From Xylophilus ampelinus (GTDB lineage Bacteria > Pseudomonadota > Gammaproteobacteria > Burkholderiales > Burkholderiaceae_C): a DNA stretch of 64,000 nt. The translations under genes and the position numbers were made by a program. This document shows positions 27,168-35,565 of this stretch, piece after piece. The stretch is taken from assembly GCF_003217575.1 (NCBI RefSeq), contig NZ_QJTC01000012.1:1-64000 (forward strand), given 5' to 3'. A model generated the notes under the pieces. It was given only the letters and a program-made list of their open reading frames with translations, made no database searches and was not told the origin of the DNA. Within the stretch, counting starts at the first letter, position 1, and each line of letters opens with the position of its first letter.

Positions 27168-28706
27168 TCAACGCACTGCGCAATAGCCGAACTCGGCCTG
27201 CGCGTTCGGTGCCAGCGTCTTGTTCCATGCGACGCCCGAGGCCGATAACTGATTGCCCGATTGCGTCCAGACGGCGTTCCACACGTTATTGACGGTGCCA
27301 CGTGTCGTCAGCTGGATCTTCCAGTCGCCGCTGGCACTCCCGGTGTTGGTGACCTGTACACGCTCGCAGTAGCCTGCGTTCCATTCGCTGGTCGTCGTTT
27401 CCTGGACGCTGAAGCTGACGGTGCCAGGTGCAGGTGCAGGTGCAGGTGCAGGTGCAGGTGCAGGTGCAGGTGCAGGTGCGGGCGAGGGTGCGGGCGAGGG
27501 TGCGGGCGAGGGTGCGGGCGAAGGTGCTGGCGCCGGGGCCGGGGCCGGGGCCGGGGCCGGGGCCGGGGCCGGTGCCGGCGCGGGGGCAGCGCTGCCGTTT
27601 CCCCAGAGCCGCTTCAGCAACGCAATCTTGTCGGTTCGCACCGTGGTCCAGTCGTCGTCGACCAGACCGCCGGTGTCGCCGCTGTTGGGATTCCACGACC
27701 AGTAGAAGCCGCTGCGGATGCCCTTGCTGATCAGGTAGTCGACCAGCTTGTTCTGCCACTGCACGTCCCGTGCGTCGCCGCGGCCGTACTTGCCGCCGAA
27801 TTCGCCGAGCAGCACCGCTTGGCCCGCCTGCACGAAACGGCCGAAGTGCTGCTCCCAGATCGCCGGCATGTTGTTCGGGAAATCGGACGCGTTGAAGTAC
27901 GACTGCACGTAGACGTCGGGCCCGTAGGCATGCGGCGCCAGCAGCAGTCTGTCGGCCGGGATGTTGAGCGGCGTGCAGGCCAGGGGCTCGATATTGCCGC
28001 CCCACCAGTGGCCGCCGCTGCTGGAGCAGTTGGCGCTGTCGACCACGCCTTCGACCACGATCAGCCACCGGGGTGCCACCTTCAGCACCTCGGCCGACGC
28101 ACGCTCGGCCGCACGGTTCCAGTCGGTTGCGGCGTTGCCGGCGCCCCAGGTGGCCTGGCCATGGGGCTCGTTCTTCAGGTCGATGCCGATCACGCCCGGC
28201 AGGTTCTTGTAACGCTGCGCGACGAAGACCAGATCGCTGATCCACTGCTGTTCACTGTAGTTGGAGGTGTACCAGAGTTCCGAGATGCTCTGGCAGTCGG
28301 GGGTGTGGTGGTCGAGCAGCACGTACATGCCGCGGCTGCTGAACTCCTGGACCACCTTGTCGAGCACCTGCAACGCGCTCAGGCCTTGCAGATCGGGGTT
28401 GCGGCTGTAGTCGATGCTGTTGGGCGCACCGCCGCGCAGGGTCTGCGGACAGAACGGCAGGCGCACGGCGTTGAAGCCCTGTCCCTGGATCTGCGTGACG
28501 ACGTCCTTCCAGTTGCGGGCCCACAGCCCATGCACCACCTGGGTGCCAGTTTCGAAACCGAACCAATTCACGCCGCGGAGTTGGACGGGGGCCCCGTTAT
28601 CGTCCACAACGCTTCCGGCGTCGATGGCATAACTCCAGGAAAATTGGCTGGCGGCCAACAGAGTGCTTCCCAGGACAAATGTTTTCAAGAAATTTTTCGT
28701 TGCCAT
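27168..28706 (-). CDS. Secreted GH5 cellulase (endoglucanase) with C-terminal CBM2
   Basis: A 512-residue endo-beta-1,4-glucanase. The signal peptide covers about 1-27 (cleavage near SYA/IDA). The GH5 catalytic domain (about 28-365) has the acid/base E180 in IDLKNEPHG and the nucleophile E302 in LLGEFGGKYG, with RLPFCP and LDHHTPD typical of the family. A Pro-Ala/Pro-Ser linker (about 370-425) leads to a CBM2 module (about 428-512: SEWNAGYCERVQVTN...FGYCAVR). The ATG at 28706 was chosen because AAAAAAGGGA lies just upstream; the open frame runs on over the divergent puuE but is unrelated. It should cleave internal bonds of cellulose outside the cell. Confidence 0.93.
   Translation of the reverse strand: MATKNFLKTFVLGSTLLAASQFSWSYAIDAGSVVDDNGAPVQLRGVNWFGFETGTQVVHGLWARNWKDVVTQIQGQGFNAVRLPFCPQTLRGGAPNSIDYSRNPDLQGLSALQVLDKVVQEFSSRGMYVLLDHHTPDCQSISELWYTSNYSEQQWISDLVFVAQRYKNLPGVIGIDLKNEPHGQATWGAGNAATDWNRAAERASAEVLKVAPRWLIVVEGVVDSANCSSSGGHWWGGNIEPLACTPLNIPADRLLLAPHAYGPDVYVQSYFNASDFPNNMPAIWEQHFGRFVQAGQAVLLGEFGGKYGRGDARDVQWQNKLVDYLISKGIRSGFYWSWNPNSGDTGGLVDDDWTTVRTDKIALLKRLWGNGSAAPAPAPAPAPAPAPAPAPAPAPSPAPSPAPSPAPSPAPAPAPAPAPAPAPAPAPGTVSFSVQETTTSEWNAGYCERVQVTNTGSASGDWKIQLTTRGTVNNVWNAVWTQSGNQLSASGVAWNKTLAPNAQAEFGYCAVR
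27427..27590 (-). repeat. Tandem short repeats encoding the cellulase linker
   Basis: Three blocks in a row on the plus strand: GGTGCA units, then GGTGCGGGCGAG 12-base units (Pro-Ser-Pro-Ala), then GGGGCC units. All are multiples of three in length, so changes in copy number keep the frame. The use of three different unit types points to separate expansion events. Confidence 0.93.
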
Positions 28707-28907
28707 GATCATCCCTTTTTTAGTGGTCATCAAAATGCGGCACCGCAGCAATCGCTGCCTTGCCGCGCATATCGACGGATTGCCCGCCAAAACCAGCGCC
28801 CGCGCATTGTCATTTGACACAATGAATAAACAATGCAAAAAAATTGCAAGTGCGCTTTGCAAGCGTGAGCAAATGAACCTAAGCGCCTTTCCTTGTCCAG
28901 GCACCCC

Positions 28908-29864
28908 ATGACACGGCCCTCCCCGGCTTACGACTCCACCCTTGTCTATCCGCGCGACCTGGTCGGCTACGGCCGCCATCCACCACAGGCGCAGTGGCCG
29001 GGCGGCGCGCGGATCGCGGTGCAGTTCGTCCTCAACTACGAGGAAGGCGGCGAGAACGCCACGCTGCACGGCGACGCCGGGTCGGAGCAGTTCCTCTCCG
29101 AGATGTTCAACCCGCCGGCCTTCCCCGATCGGCACATGAGCATGGAGGGCATCTACGAGTACGGATCGCGCGTCGGCGTCTGGCGCATCCTGCGGGCCTT
29201 CGAGGAGCGCGGGCTGCCGCTCACCGTGTTCGGCGTCGGCATGGCCCTGCAGCGCCATCCGGACCTGACCCGCGCCTTCGTGGAACTGGGCCACGAGATC
29301 GCCTGCCACGGCTGGCGCTGGATCCACTACCAGGGCGTGGACGAAGAGACGGAGCGCGCCCACATGCGCCTGGCCCTCGACACCATCGCGCGGATGACCG
29401 GCGTGCGGCCCGAGGGCTGGTACACCGGCCGCGACAGCCCCCGCACCCGCCGCCTGGTGGCCGACGACGGCGGCCTGGCCTACGACAGCGACTACTACGG
29501 CGACGACCTGCCCTTCTGGATGAAGGTGCGGCGCACCGACGGCACGGTGGTGCCGCGCCTGGTGGTGCCCTATACGCTCGACACCAACGACATGCGCTTC
29601 TCACTACCCCAGGGCTTCGCCCACGGCGAGGACTTCTTCACCTACCTGCGCGACAGCTTCGACGCGCTGTACGCCGAAGGCGCCGAAACGCCCCGGATGC
29701 TCAGCATCGGCATGCACTGCCGGCTGCTCGGCCGGCCGGGACGCATCGGCGCGCTGCACAAATTCCTGGACCACATCCAGAAGCACGACCGCGTCTGGAT
29801 CTGTCGCCGCATCGACATCGCCCGCCACTGGCAGGCGGTGCACCCCTGCACGGAAGGCACCTGA
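28908..29864 (+). CDS. puuE: Allantoinase PuuE (polysaccharide deacetylase family)
   Basis: A 318-residue NodB-like enzyme that hydrolyses allantoin to allantoate without the usual metal-amidohydrolase fold. Marks are YPRDLVGYG, AVQFVLNYEEGGE, GVGMALQRHPDL, GHEIACHGWRWI, the Trp/Arg block WYTGRDSPRTRRL and YDSDYYGDDLPFW. The ATG at 28908 was chosen; an upstream TTG adds only five residues. The next gene starts one base after its stop, so puuE and uraD-allC are one operon. The 201-bp gap to the divergent cellulase is AT-rich and must hold both promoters. Confidence 0.95.
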   Translation: MTRPSPAYDSTLVYPRDLVGYGRHPPQAQWPGGARIAVQFVLNYEEGGENATLHGDAGSEQFLSEMFNPPAFPDRHMSMEGIYEYGSRVGVWRILRAFEERGLPLTVFGVGMALQRHPDLTRAFVELGHEIACHGWRWIHYQGVDEETERAHMRLALDTIARMTGVRPEGWYTGRDSPRTRRLVADDGGLAYDSDYYGDDLPFWMKVRRTDGTVVPRLVVPYTLDTNDMRFSLPQGFAHGEDFFTYLRDSFDALYAEGAETPRMLSIGMHCRLLGRPGRIGALHKFLDHIQKHDRVWICRRIDIARHWQAVHPCTEGT

Positions 29865-29865
29865 T

Positions 29866-31668
29866 ATGCCAGTCACCCTGGACCAACTCAATGCCGCGTC
29901 GCCCGCCGAGGCGGCGGTGCTGCTCGACGGCCTGTACGAGCACTCGCCCTGGATCGTCCTGCAGACCGTCGCCGCCGCCGCGCCGTTCCGCTCGGTGGCG
30001 CATTTCAAGCATGCGCTGGCGGCCACCGTGTCGGCCGCGCCGACGGAGGCGCAGCTGGCGCTGATCCGCGCCCACCCCGAGTTGGCCGGCAAGGCGATGG
30101 TGGCGCAGTCGCTCACCGCCGAATCGACGCACGAGCAGCGCGCCGCCGGGCTGACGCAGTGCACGCCCGAGGAGTTCGCCCGCATCCAGCAACTCAACGC
30201 CGACTACAACGCGCGCTTCGGCTTCCCGTTCATCCTGGCGGTGCGCGGGCCGCGCGGCACCGGGCTGGGCAAGGCGCAGATCATCGCCACCTTCGCCCGC
30301 CGGCTGCGCCACCACCCCGACGCCGAGCGCGACGAGGCGCTGCGCAACGTCCACCGCATCGCCGAGATCCGGCTCGCCGACAAGTTCGGCACCGCGCCCA
30401 CGCTGGGCGACGCGGTGTGGGACTGGCAGGAGGCGCTGGCCGCGTTCAGCGATCCGGGCTTCGCCGAGCAGGGCCAGCTCACCGTGCTCTACCTCACCGA
30501 GGCGCACCGGGCCAGCGCCCGCCGCATCGCCGAATGGATGCGCGAGAGCGGCTGCGACAGCGTGGCCATCGACGCGGTCGGCAACGTCGTCGGCCGCTAC
30601 GAGGCCGGCGCCGGCCCGACGGCCCCCACCCTGATGACCGGATCGCACTACGACACGGTGCGCAACGGCGGCAAGTACGACGGGCGGCTGGGCATCTTCG
30701 TGCCGCTGGCCTGCATCCGCGAACTGCACCGCCAGGGCCGGCGCCTGCCCTTCGCGATCGAGCTGGTGGGCTTCGCCGAGGAGGAAGGCCAGCGCTACAA
30801 GGCGACCTTCCTCGGCTCGGGCGCCCTCACCGGCGACTTCCAACCCGAGTGGCTCGACCAGCAGGATGCCGACGGCGTCACGATGCGCGCCGCGATGCAG
30901 CAGGCGGGCCTGCCCGCCACGCTGGAGGCCATCGCCGCGCTGCGGCGCGACGCGGCGCGCTACCTGGGCTTCGTCGAGGTGCATATCGAGCAGGGGCCGG
31001 TGCTGGCGGAACTCAACCTGCCGCTGGGCATCGTCACCTCGATCAACGGCAGCGTGCGCTGCGTCTGCGAGGTCATCGGCACCGCCAGCCACGCCGGCAC
31101 GACCCCGATGGACCGCCGGCGCGACGCCGCCGCGGCGGTGGCCGAGCTGGCCGTCTACCTGGAGCAGCGCGCCTCGCTCGACGGCGATTCGGTCGGCACC
31201 ATCGGCATCCTGGAGGTGCCGGGCGGCTCGCTCAACGTGGTGCCCGGCCGCTGCCGCTTCACCCTCGACATGCGCGCCCCCGACGACCCGCAGCGCGACG
31301 CCCTGGCCGCCGACGTGCAGGCGATGCTGGCCGCGATCTGCGCCCGCCGCGGGGTGCACTTCACCTTGGAAGAGACCGAGCGCGCCGCCGCCGCACCGAG
31401 CGCGCCCGAGTGGCAGGCCCGCTGGGAGGCGGCGGTCGAGTCGCTGGGCGTGCCGCTGCACCGCATGCCCAGCGGCGCCGGCCACGACGCGATGAAGCTG
31501 CACCGCATCCTGCCGCAGGCGATGCTCTTCGTGCGCGGCGAGAACGGCGGCATCAGCCACAACCCGCTGGAGAGCAGCAGCAGCGAGGACATGGACCTGG
31601 CGGTGCGCGCTTTCCAGCGGCTGCTCGACCGACTGGAGACCGACACCGCCGCCGCCGTCGCGACCTGA
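29866..31668 (+). CDS. Bifunctional OHCU decarboxylase / allantoate amidohydrolase (UraD-AllC fusion)
   Basis: A 600-residue fusion. Residues 1-170 are a UraD domain with H70 in RAHPELAG and the ESTHEQRAAGL segment, which decarboxylates OHCU to S-allantoin. Residues about 185-600 are an M20 hydantoinase/carbamoylase-type allantoate amidohydrolase with metal ligands in TGSHYDTV, GGKYDGRLG, AEEEGQRY, VEVHIEQGP and the last His in ISHNPLE. The fusion joins two non-consecutive steps, with PuuE, encoded just upstream, acting between them. Such fusions occur in other Burkholderiales as far as I know. The AllC part should give ureidoglycolate (via ureidoglycine), CO2 and ammonia. Confidence 0.92.
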   Translation: MPVTLDQLNAASPAEAAVLLDGLYEHSPWIVLQTVAAAAPFRSVAHFKHALAATVSAAPTEAQLALIRAHPELAGKAMVAQSLTAESTHEQRAAGLTQCTPEEFARIQQLNADYNARFGFPFILAVRGPRGTGLGKAQIIATFARRLRHHPDAERDEALRNVHRIAEIRLADKFGTAPTLGDAVWDWQEALAAFSDPGFAEQGQLTVLYLTEAHRASARRIAEWMRESGCDSVAIDAVGNVVGRYEAGAGPTAPTLMTGSHYDTVRNGGKYDGRLGIFVPLACIRELHRQGRRLPFAIELVGFAEEEGQRYKATFLGSGALTGDFQPEWLDQQDADGVTMRAAMQQAGLPATLEAIAALRRDAARYLGFVEVHIEQGPVLAELNLPLGIVTSINGSVRCVCEVIGTASHAGTTPMDRRRDAAAAVAELAVYLEQRASLDGDSVGTIGILEVPGGSLNVVPGRCRFTLDMRAPDDPQRDALAADVQAMLAAICARRGVHFTLEETERAAAAPSAPEWQARWEAAVESLGVPLHRMPSGAGHDAMKLHRILPQAMLFVRGENGGISHNPLESSSSEDMDLAVRAFQRLLDRLETDTAAAVAT

Positions 31669-31679
31669 TTCGCAACGCT

Positions 31680-31737
31680 TTGCTATAGTATTGATAGCTA
31701 TAGGTCGGCGCCATTCGTCGGCTGCAGGCACTTTTTA
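31680..31737 (+). repeat. Dispersed double-hairpin repeat, copy E
   Basis: TTGCTATAGTATTGATAGCT, then GTCGGCG and GTCGGCTGCAGGCACTTTTT. It lies between uraD-allC and the M20 gene. The T-run at the end gives it a terminator-like look on the plus strand. Confidence 0.75.
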
Positions 31738-31776
31738 TTCCTAAATCAGCCACTGCGCGCCGCAGCGGCTTGCGCC

Positions 31777-33021
31777 ATGACCGACTCCGCCCACGCCACC
31801 GACTACGACCGCCTCGACGCCTGGATCGACGCCCACTTCGACGAAGAAGTGCGCTTCCTGCAGGAACTGGTGCGGGTGCCCACCGACACGCCGCCCGGCC
31901 ACAACGCGCCGCATGCCGAGCGCACCGCCACGCTGCTGAAGGCCTTCGGCTTCGAGGCCGAGCGCCATCCGGTGCCGCAGGCCGAGGTGCGGGCCTGCGG
32001 CATGGAATCGATCACCAACCTGGTCGTGCGCCGCCGGTACGCGGACGGCGGCCGCACCATCGCGCTCAACGCCCACGGCGACGTGGTGCCGCCCGGCGAC
32101 GGCTGGTCGCACGATCCCTACGGCGCCGAGATCGACGGCGGCGCCGTCTACGGCCGGGCCACCGCGGTGAGCAAGGGCGATTTCGCGAGCTTCAGCTTCG
32201 CGGTGCGGGCGCTGGAATCGCTGGGCGCGCCGCTCAAGGGCGGGGTGGAGCTGCACTTCACCTACGACGAGGAGTTCGGCGGCGAACTCGGCCCCGGCTG
32301 GCTGCTGAAGCAGGGCCTGACGAAGCCCGACCTGCTGATCGCCGCCGGCTTCTCCTACGAGGTGGTGACCGCCCACAACGGATGCCTGCAGATGGAGGTG
32401 ACGGTGCACGGCAAGATGGCCCACGCCGCCATCCCCGCGAGCGGCGTGGACGCGCTGCAGGGTGCGGTCGCCATCCTGAATGCGCTCTATGCGCAGAACG
32501 CGGCCTACCGCCAGATGCGTTCGCAGGTCGAGGGCATCACCCACCCCTACCTCAACGTCGGCCGGATCGAGGGCGGCACCAACACCAACGTCGTGCCCGG
32601 CAAGGTGGTCTTCAAGCTCGACCGCCGGATAATTCCCGAGGAGCACCCGGCCGAGGTCGAGGCGACGATCCGACGGCTGATCGCCGACGCGGCCGCCACG
32701 CGGCCGGGCATCACCGTCGACGTCCGCCGCCTGCTGCTGGCCAACGCCATGCGGCCGCTGCACGGCAACGCGCCGCTGGTGGAGGCCATCCAGAAGCACG
32801 GCCAGGCCCTCTTCGGCCAGCCGATCCCGGCGAGGGGCACCCCGCTCTACACCGACGTGCGGCTGTACGCCGAGGCCGGCATCCCCGGGGTGATCTACGG
32901 CGCCGGCCCGCGCACCGTGCTCGAATCGCACGCCAAGCGCAACGACGAGCGACTGCATCTCGACGACCTGCGCCGGGCGACCAAGGTGATCGCACGCGCC
33001 CTGCGCGACCTGCTGGCCTGA
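31777..33021 (+). CDS. M20 family metallohydrolase (ArgE/DapE-like)
   Basis: A 414-residue di-metal amidohydrolase or peptidase. Family ligands are H in ALNAHGDVVPPGDGW, D in AVSKGDFASF, the E pair in FTYDEEFGGE and H in DERLHLDDLR; the lid/dimer domain lies around 190-310. The usual GRGxxDMKG motif is GRATAVSKGDF here. The substrate cannot be read from the sequence. Position directly after puuE and uraD-allC suggests a role in purine-nitrogen breakdown, for example ureidoglycolate hydrolysis, which no other gene here covers; an acylated amino acid is an equally fair guess. Confidence 0.85.
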   Translation: MTDSAHATDYDRLDAWIDAHFDEEVRFLQELVRVPTDTPPGHNAPHAERTATLLKAFGFEAERHPVPQAEVRACGMESITNLVVRRRYADGGRTIALNAHGDVVPPGDGWSHDPYGAEIDGGAVYGRATAVSKGDFASFSFAVRALESLGAPLKGGVELHFTYDEEFGGELGPGWLLKQGLTKPDLLIAAGFSYEVVTAHNGCLQMEVTVHGKMAHAAIPASGVDALQGAVAILNALYAQNAAYRQMRSQVEGITHPYLNVGRIEGGTNTNVVPGKVVFKLDRRIIPEEHPAEVEATIRRLIADAAATRPGITVDVRRLLLANAMRPLHGNAPLVEAIQKHGQALFGQPIPARGTPLYTDVRLYAEAGIPGVIYGAGPRTVLESHAKRNDERLHLDDLRRATKVIARALRDLLA

Positions 33022-33058
33022 GCGGCGCATCGGCAGCGGCGGCAGCAAGACCCCACCC

Positions 33059-34705
33059 ATGTTCCGCTTCAAGATCTCGATGGCCCTCGGCTTGCTGGTC
33101 GCGCTGGTGTGCGTGCAGGCCGCCTTCGTCTACATGGGATCGGTGCGGGTCTACGACTATGCGCAGCACAGCCGGCTGGCGAGCGACATCATGGCCGAGC
33201 TGGTGGATCTGTCGGCCAACAAGCAGCGGCTGCGGGTCTGGGCCTTGCAACGCCTCATGAATGCGGCCGAAGCGTCGCCCGAGACCCGCATAGCGCTGCT
33301 GGCCCAGATGCGTGCCAGCGCCACCACCCTGCAGGACCTGGCGCGCCGCGACCAGGAACTGCTGGAGAAGCTCTCGGGCCAGTCCATGGTGGAGCCGCCC
33401 GCGGACGGCCAGCGGCTGGTGGCCATCGCCGACCTGCTCGACGACGACATCGTGGCGATGCAGCACCGGCTGCTGGAGCTGGCGCCGCTGACCACCGGCT
33501 CCGACTTCGGCGCGGTGTGGCAGGAGCTGGACGGTGTGTTCAACCCGGCCCGCGTCCGCAATCTGCGCGACCTGGTCGACAGCGCGATCAAGCGGCAGCG
33601 CCAGGTGGTGCCGGCCGCCCGGGCCGTGACCGCCAGCATGCTCGACGCCTTGCGGATGCAGGCGATCGGCATGGCGGCTGTCACCCTGCTCGCCTCCATC
33701 GTGATGGCGCGCTGGCTGGGCAGCCACCTGCAGCAACCGCTGGCCCGTTTGATGACCGGCATCCGGCAACTGCAGGCCGGCCAGCTCGACCACCGGGTGC
33801 GGATCGAATCCGAGGACGAGTTCGCCAAGGTGGCCGAGCAGTTCAACGCCATGACCGACGAGCTGCAGCAGCACCGCACCCGCGCCGACGCCACCCGACA
33901 GCAGCTCGAGGCCGCGGTGCAGGACCGCACCGCCGAACTGCGCCAGGCCCACGAGACGCTGCAGCGCATCGACGAGCGCCGGCGCCAGCTCTTCGCCGAC
34001 CTGAGCCACGACCTGCGCACCCCCGCCACCGCGATCCGCGGCGAGGCCGAGATCGCCCTGCGCGGCGCCGACCGGCCGGTCGCCGAATACCGGCAGACGC
34101 TGTCGCGCATCGTCGACGGCGTGGGCCAGCTCTCGGACGTGGTCGACGATCTGATGCTGGTCGCCCGTGCCGATGCCGACCAGCTGATCCTGCGGCCGGC
34201 CCCCGTGGAGTTGCTGCCCCTGGTGCAAGAGGCAGTCGAGCAGGCCGGCGTGCTGGGAGCGGCACGCAGAGTACGCGTCTGCCTGGAGTTCCCCGAGAAC
34301 GCGATGTCTGCCTCCATCAGGCTGCATGCGGACGAGGACCGCCTGCGCCGCGCTTTGATGGTGGTCCTGGACAACGCGGAACGGTATTCGCACGAGGGCG
34401 GTACCGTACGCGTGCGGTGCTCGCGCGACGGCGACAGAGCCCGCGTCACGGTGCAGGACGAGGGCATCGGGATCGACACCGACGAAATGCCCCTCGTCTT
34501 CGAACGCTTCGTGCGGGGGCGGCGTGCCCGGCTCCACCGCGCCGACGGCAGCGGCATCGGCCTGTCGATCGCGAACGCGATCGTGACAGGCCACGGTGGC
34601 ACCATCTCCATCGCCAGCCAGCGGGATGCCGGAACTGCCGTGCACATCGTGCTGCCGCTGGCTGGCGCGGCCACGGTGCCTTCGGCATCCGACGCCGATG
34701 CCTAG
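33059..34705 (+). CDS. Membrane sensor histidine kinase
   Basis: A 548-residue kinase. One helix at about 5-27, a periplasmic domain of about 170 residues rich in helices, a second helix at about 198-218, a HAMP domain (LQQPLARLMTGIRQLQAGQLDHRV), a coiled stretch of about 40 residues, then HisKA with the phospho-His in FADLSHDLRTP and HATPase_c with DNAERYSH, DEGIGID and GSGIGLSIA. It should phosphorylate the response regulator encoded 95 bp downstream. The signal is unknown. Its TAG stop forms the first bases of a minimal palindromic element. Kinase before regulator is the less common order. Confidence 0.9.
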   Translation: MFRFKISMALGLLVALVCVQAAFVYMGSVRVYDYAQHSRLASDIMAELVDLSANKQRLRVWALQRLMNAAEASPETRIALLAQMRASATTLQDLARRDQELLEKLSGQSMVEPPADGQRLVAIADLLDDDIVAMQHRLLELAPLTTGSDFGAVWQELDGVFNPARVRNLRDLVDSAIKRQRQVVPAARAVTASMLDALRMQAIGMAAVTLLASIVMARWLGSHLQQPLARLMTGIRQLQAGQLDHRVRIESEDEFAKVAEQFNAMTDELQQHRTRADATRQQLEAAVQDRTAELRQAHETLQRIDERRRQLFADLSHDLRTPATAIRGEAEIALRGADRPVAEYRQTLSRIVDGVGQLSDVVDDLMLVARADADQLILRPAPVELLPLVQEAVEQAGVLGAARRVRVCLEFPENAMSASIRLHADEDRLRRALMVVLDNAERYSHEGGTVRVRCSRDGDRARVTVQDEGIGIDTDEMPLVFERFVRGRRARLHRADGSGIGLSIANAIVTGHGGTISIASQRDAGTAVHIVLPLAGAATVPSASDADA

Positions 34706-34728
34706 AGCGTGTCATGCATCACACGCTC
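34705..34728. repeat. Minimal palindromic GAGCGTG element
   Basis: GAGCGTG...CACGCTC enclosing only ten bases, with TCATGCATCA in the middle. The outer sequence matches the ends of the larger elements at 4951 and 18262, so it looks like an internally deleted copy. It starts with the G of the kinase TAG stop. Confidence 0.6.
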
Positions 34729-34800
34729 CGAGGCCACATCACGGGCGATCGCAAAATCATTTCCGCAGGCAGAAACCGTGCAGCGCATGAAAGTGGAACC

Positions 34801-35490
34801 ATGAGCATCCTGGTGGTCGAGGACGATATCCGCGTAGCCGATTTCCTGTTGCGCGGCTTGCAGGCCGAAGGCTACCGCGTGCAACTGGCCCGCAGTGGCC
34901 CCGAGGGGCTGGAGGCCGCGCGCACCGGCAATCTTCAGTTGCTGATCCTCGACCTGATGCTGCCCGGCATCGGGGGCCTGGAGCTGTGCCGGACGCTTCG
35001 CGCGGAGGGCCATCAGGTGCCGATCCTGATGCTCACCGCCATGGGCAACCTGGAGGACAAGGTGCATGGCCTGCGACTGGGCGCGGACGACTACCTGACC
35101 AAACCTTTCGCCTTCGATGAACTGCTGGCACGCATGGAGGCGCTGCTGCGCCGCAGCCGCAGCCGCACCCAGCCACCACGGCCCGCGGCGCTTCGGGTGG
35201 CCGACCTGGTGTTCGACCGGGAGCGGATGCAGGCGAGCCGTGCCGGGCAGCCGCTGGCGCTCACGCCGAAAGAACTCGCTTTCCTGGAGGTGTTGATGGC
35301 CGCGCCCGGCCGGGTGCACAGCCGCGAGCGGATCCTGTCGCGCGTCTGGGGCTCTAGCGAGGATCCGCTCACCAATGTGGTGGACGTCTACGTACGGCGC
35401 CTGCGCGCCAAGGTGGACGAAGGCCACGCCCTCCGGCTGATCAAGACAGTGCGAGGCTACGGGTACAGGCTCGACGATACCGCCCATTAG
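34801..35490 (+). CDS. OmpR-family response regulator
   Basis: A 229-residue DNA-binding regulator: receiver domain (1-115) with the acidic pair ED in VVEDDIR, phospho-acceptor D51 in LILDLMLPG and the conserved K in LTKPFAF, then a winged-helix domain (about 130-225) with LTPKELAFLEVLMA, VDVYVRRLRAKVD and TVRGYGYRL. Partner of the preceding sensor kinase. The ATG at 34801 starts the family sequence MSILVVEDD. The stop is followed by GAGCGTA, a weak match to the palindromic element ends. Target genes unknown; maeB and the purine genes are the neighbours. Confidence 0.92.
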   Translation: MSILVVEDDIRVADFLLRGLQAEGYRVQLARSGPEGLEAARTGNLQLLILDLMLPGIGGLELCRTLRAEGHQVPILMLTAMGNLEDKVHGLRLGADDYLTKPFAFDELLARMEALLRRSRSRTQPPRPAALRVADLVFDRERMQASRAGQPLALTPKELAFLEVLMAAPGRVHSRERILSRVWGSSEDPLTNVVDVYVRRLRAKVDEGHALRLIKTVRGYGYRLDDTAH

Positions 35491-35565
35491 AGCGTACGGC
35501 GGCGGCGATGCAGTTAAGCTCGAACCCCCGAAACCCGGGGCACCGAATCCAGGAACCCTCCTCCA

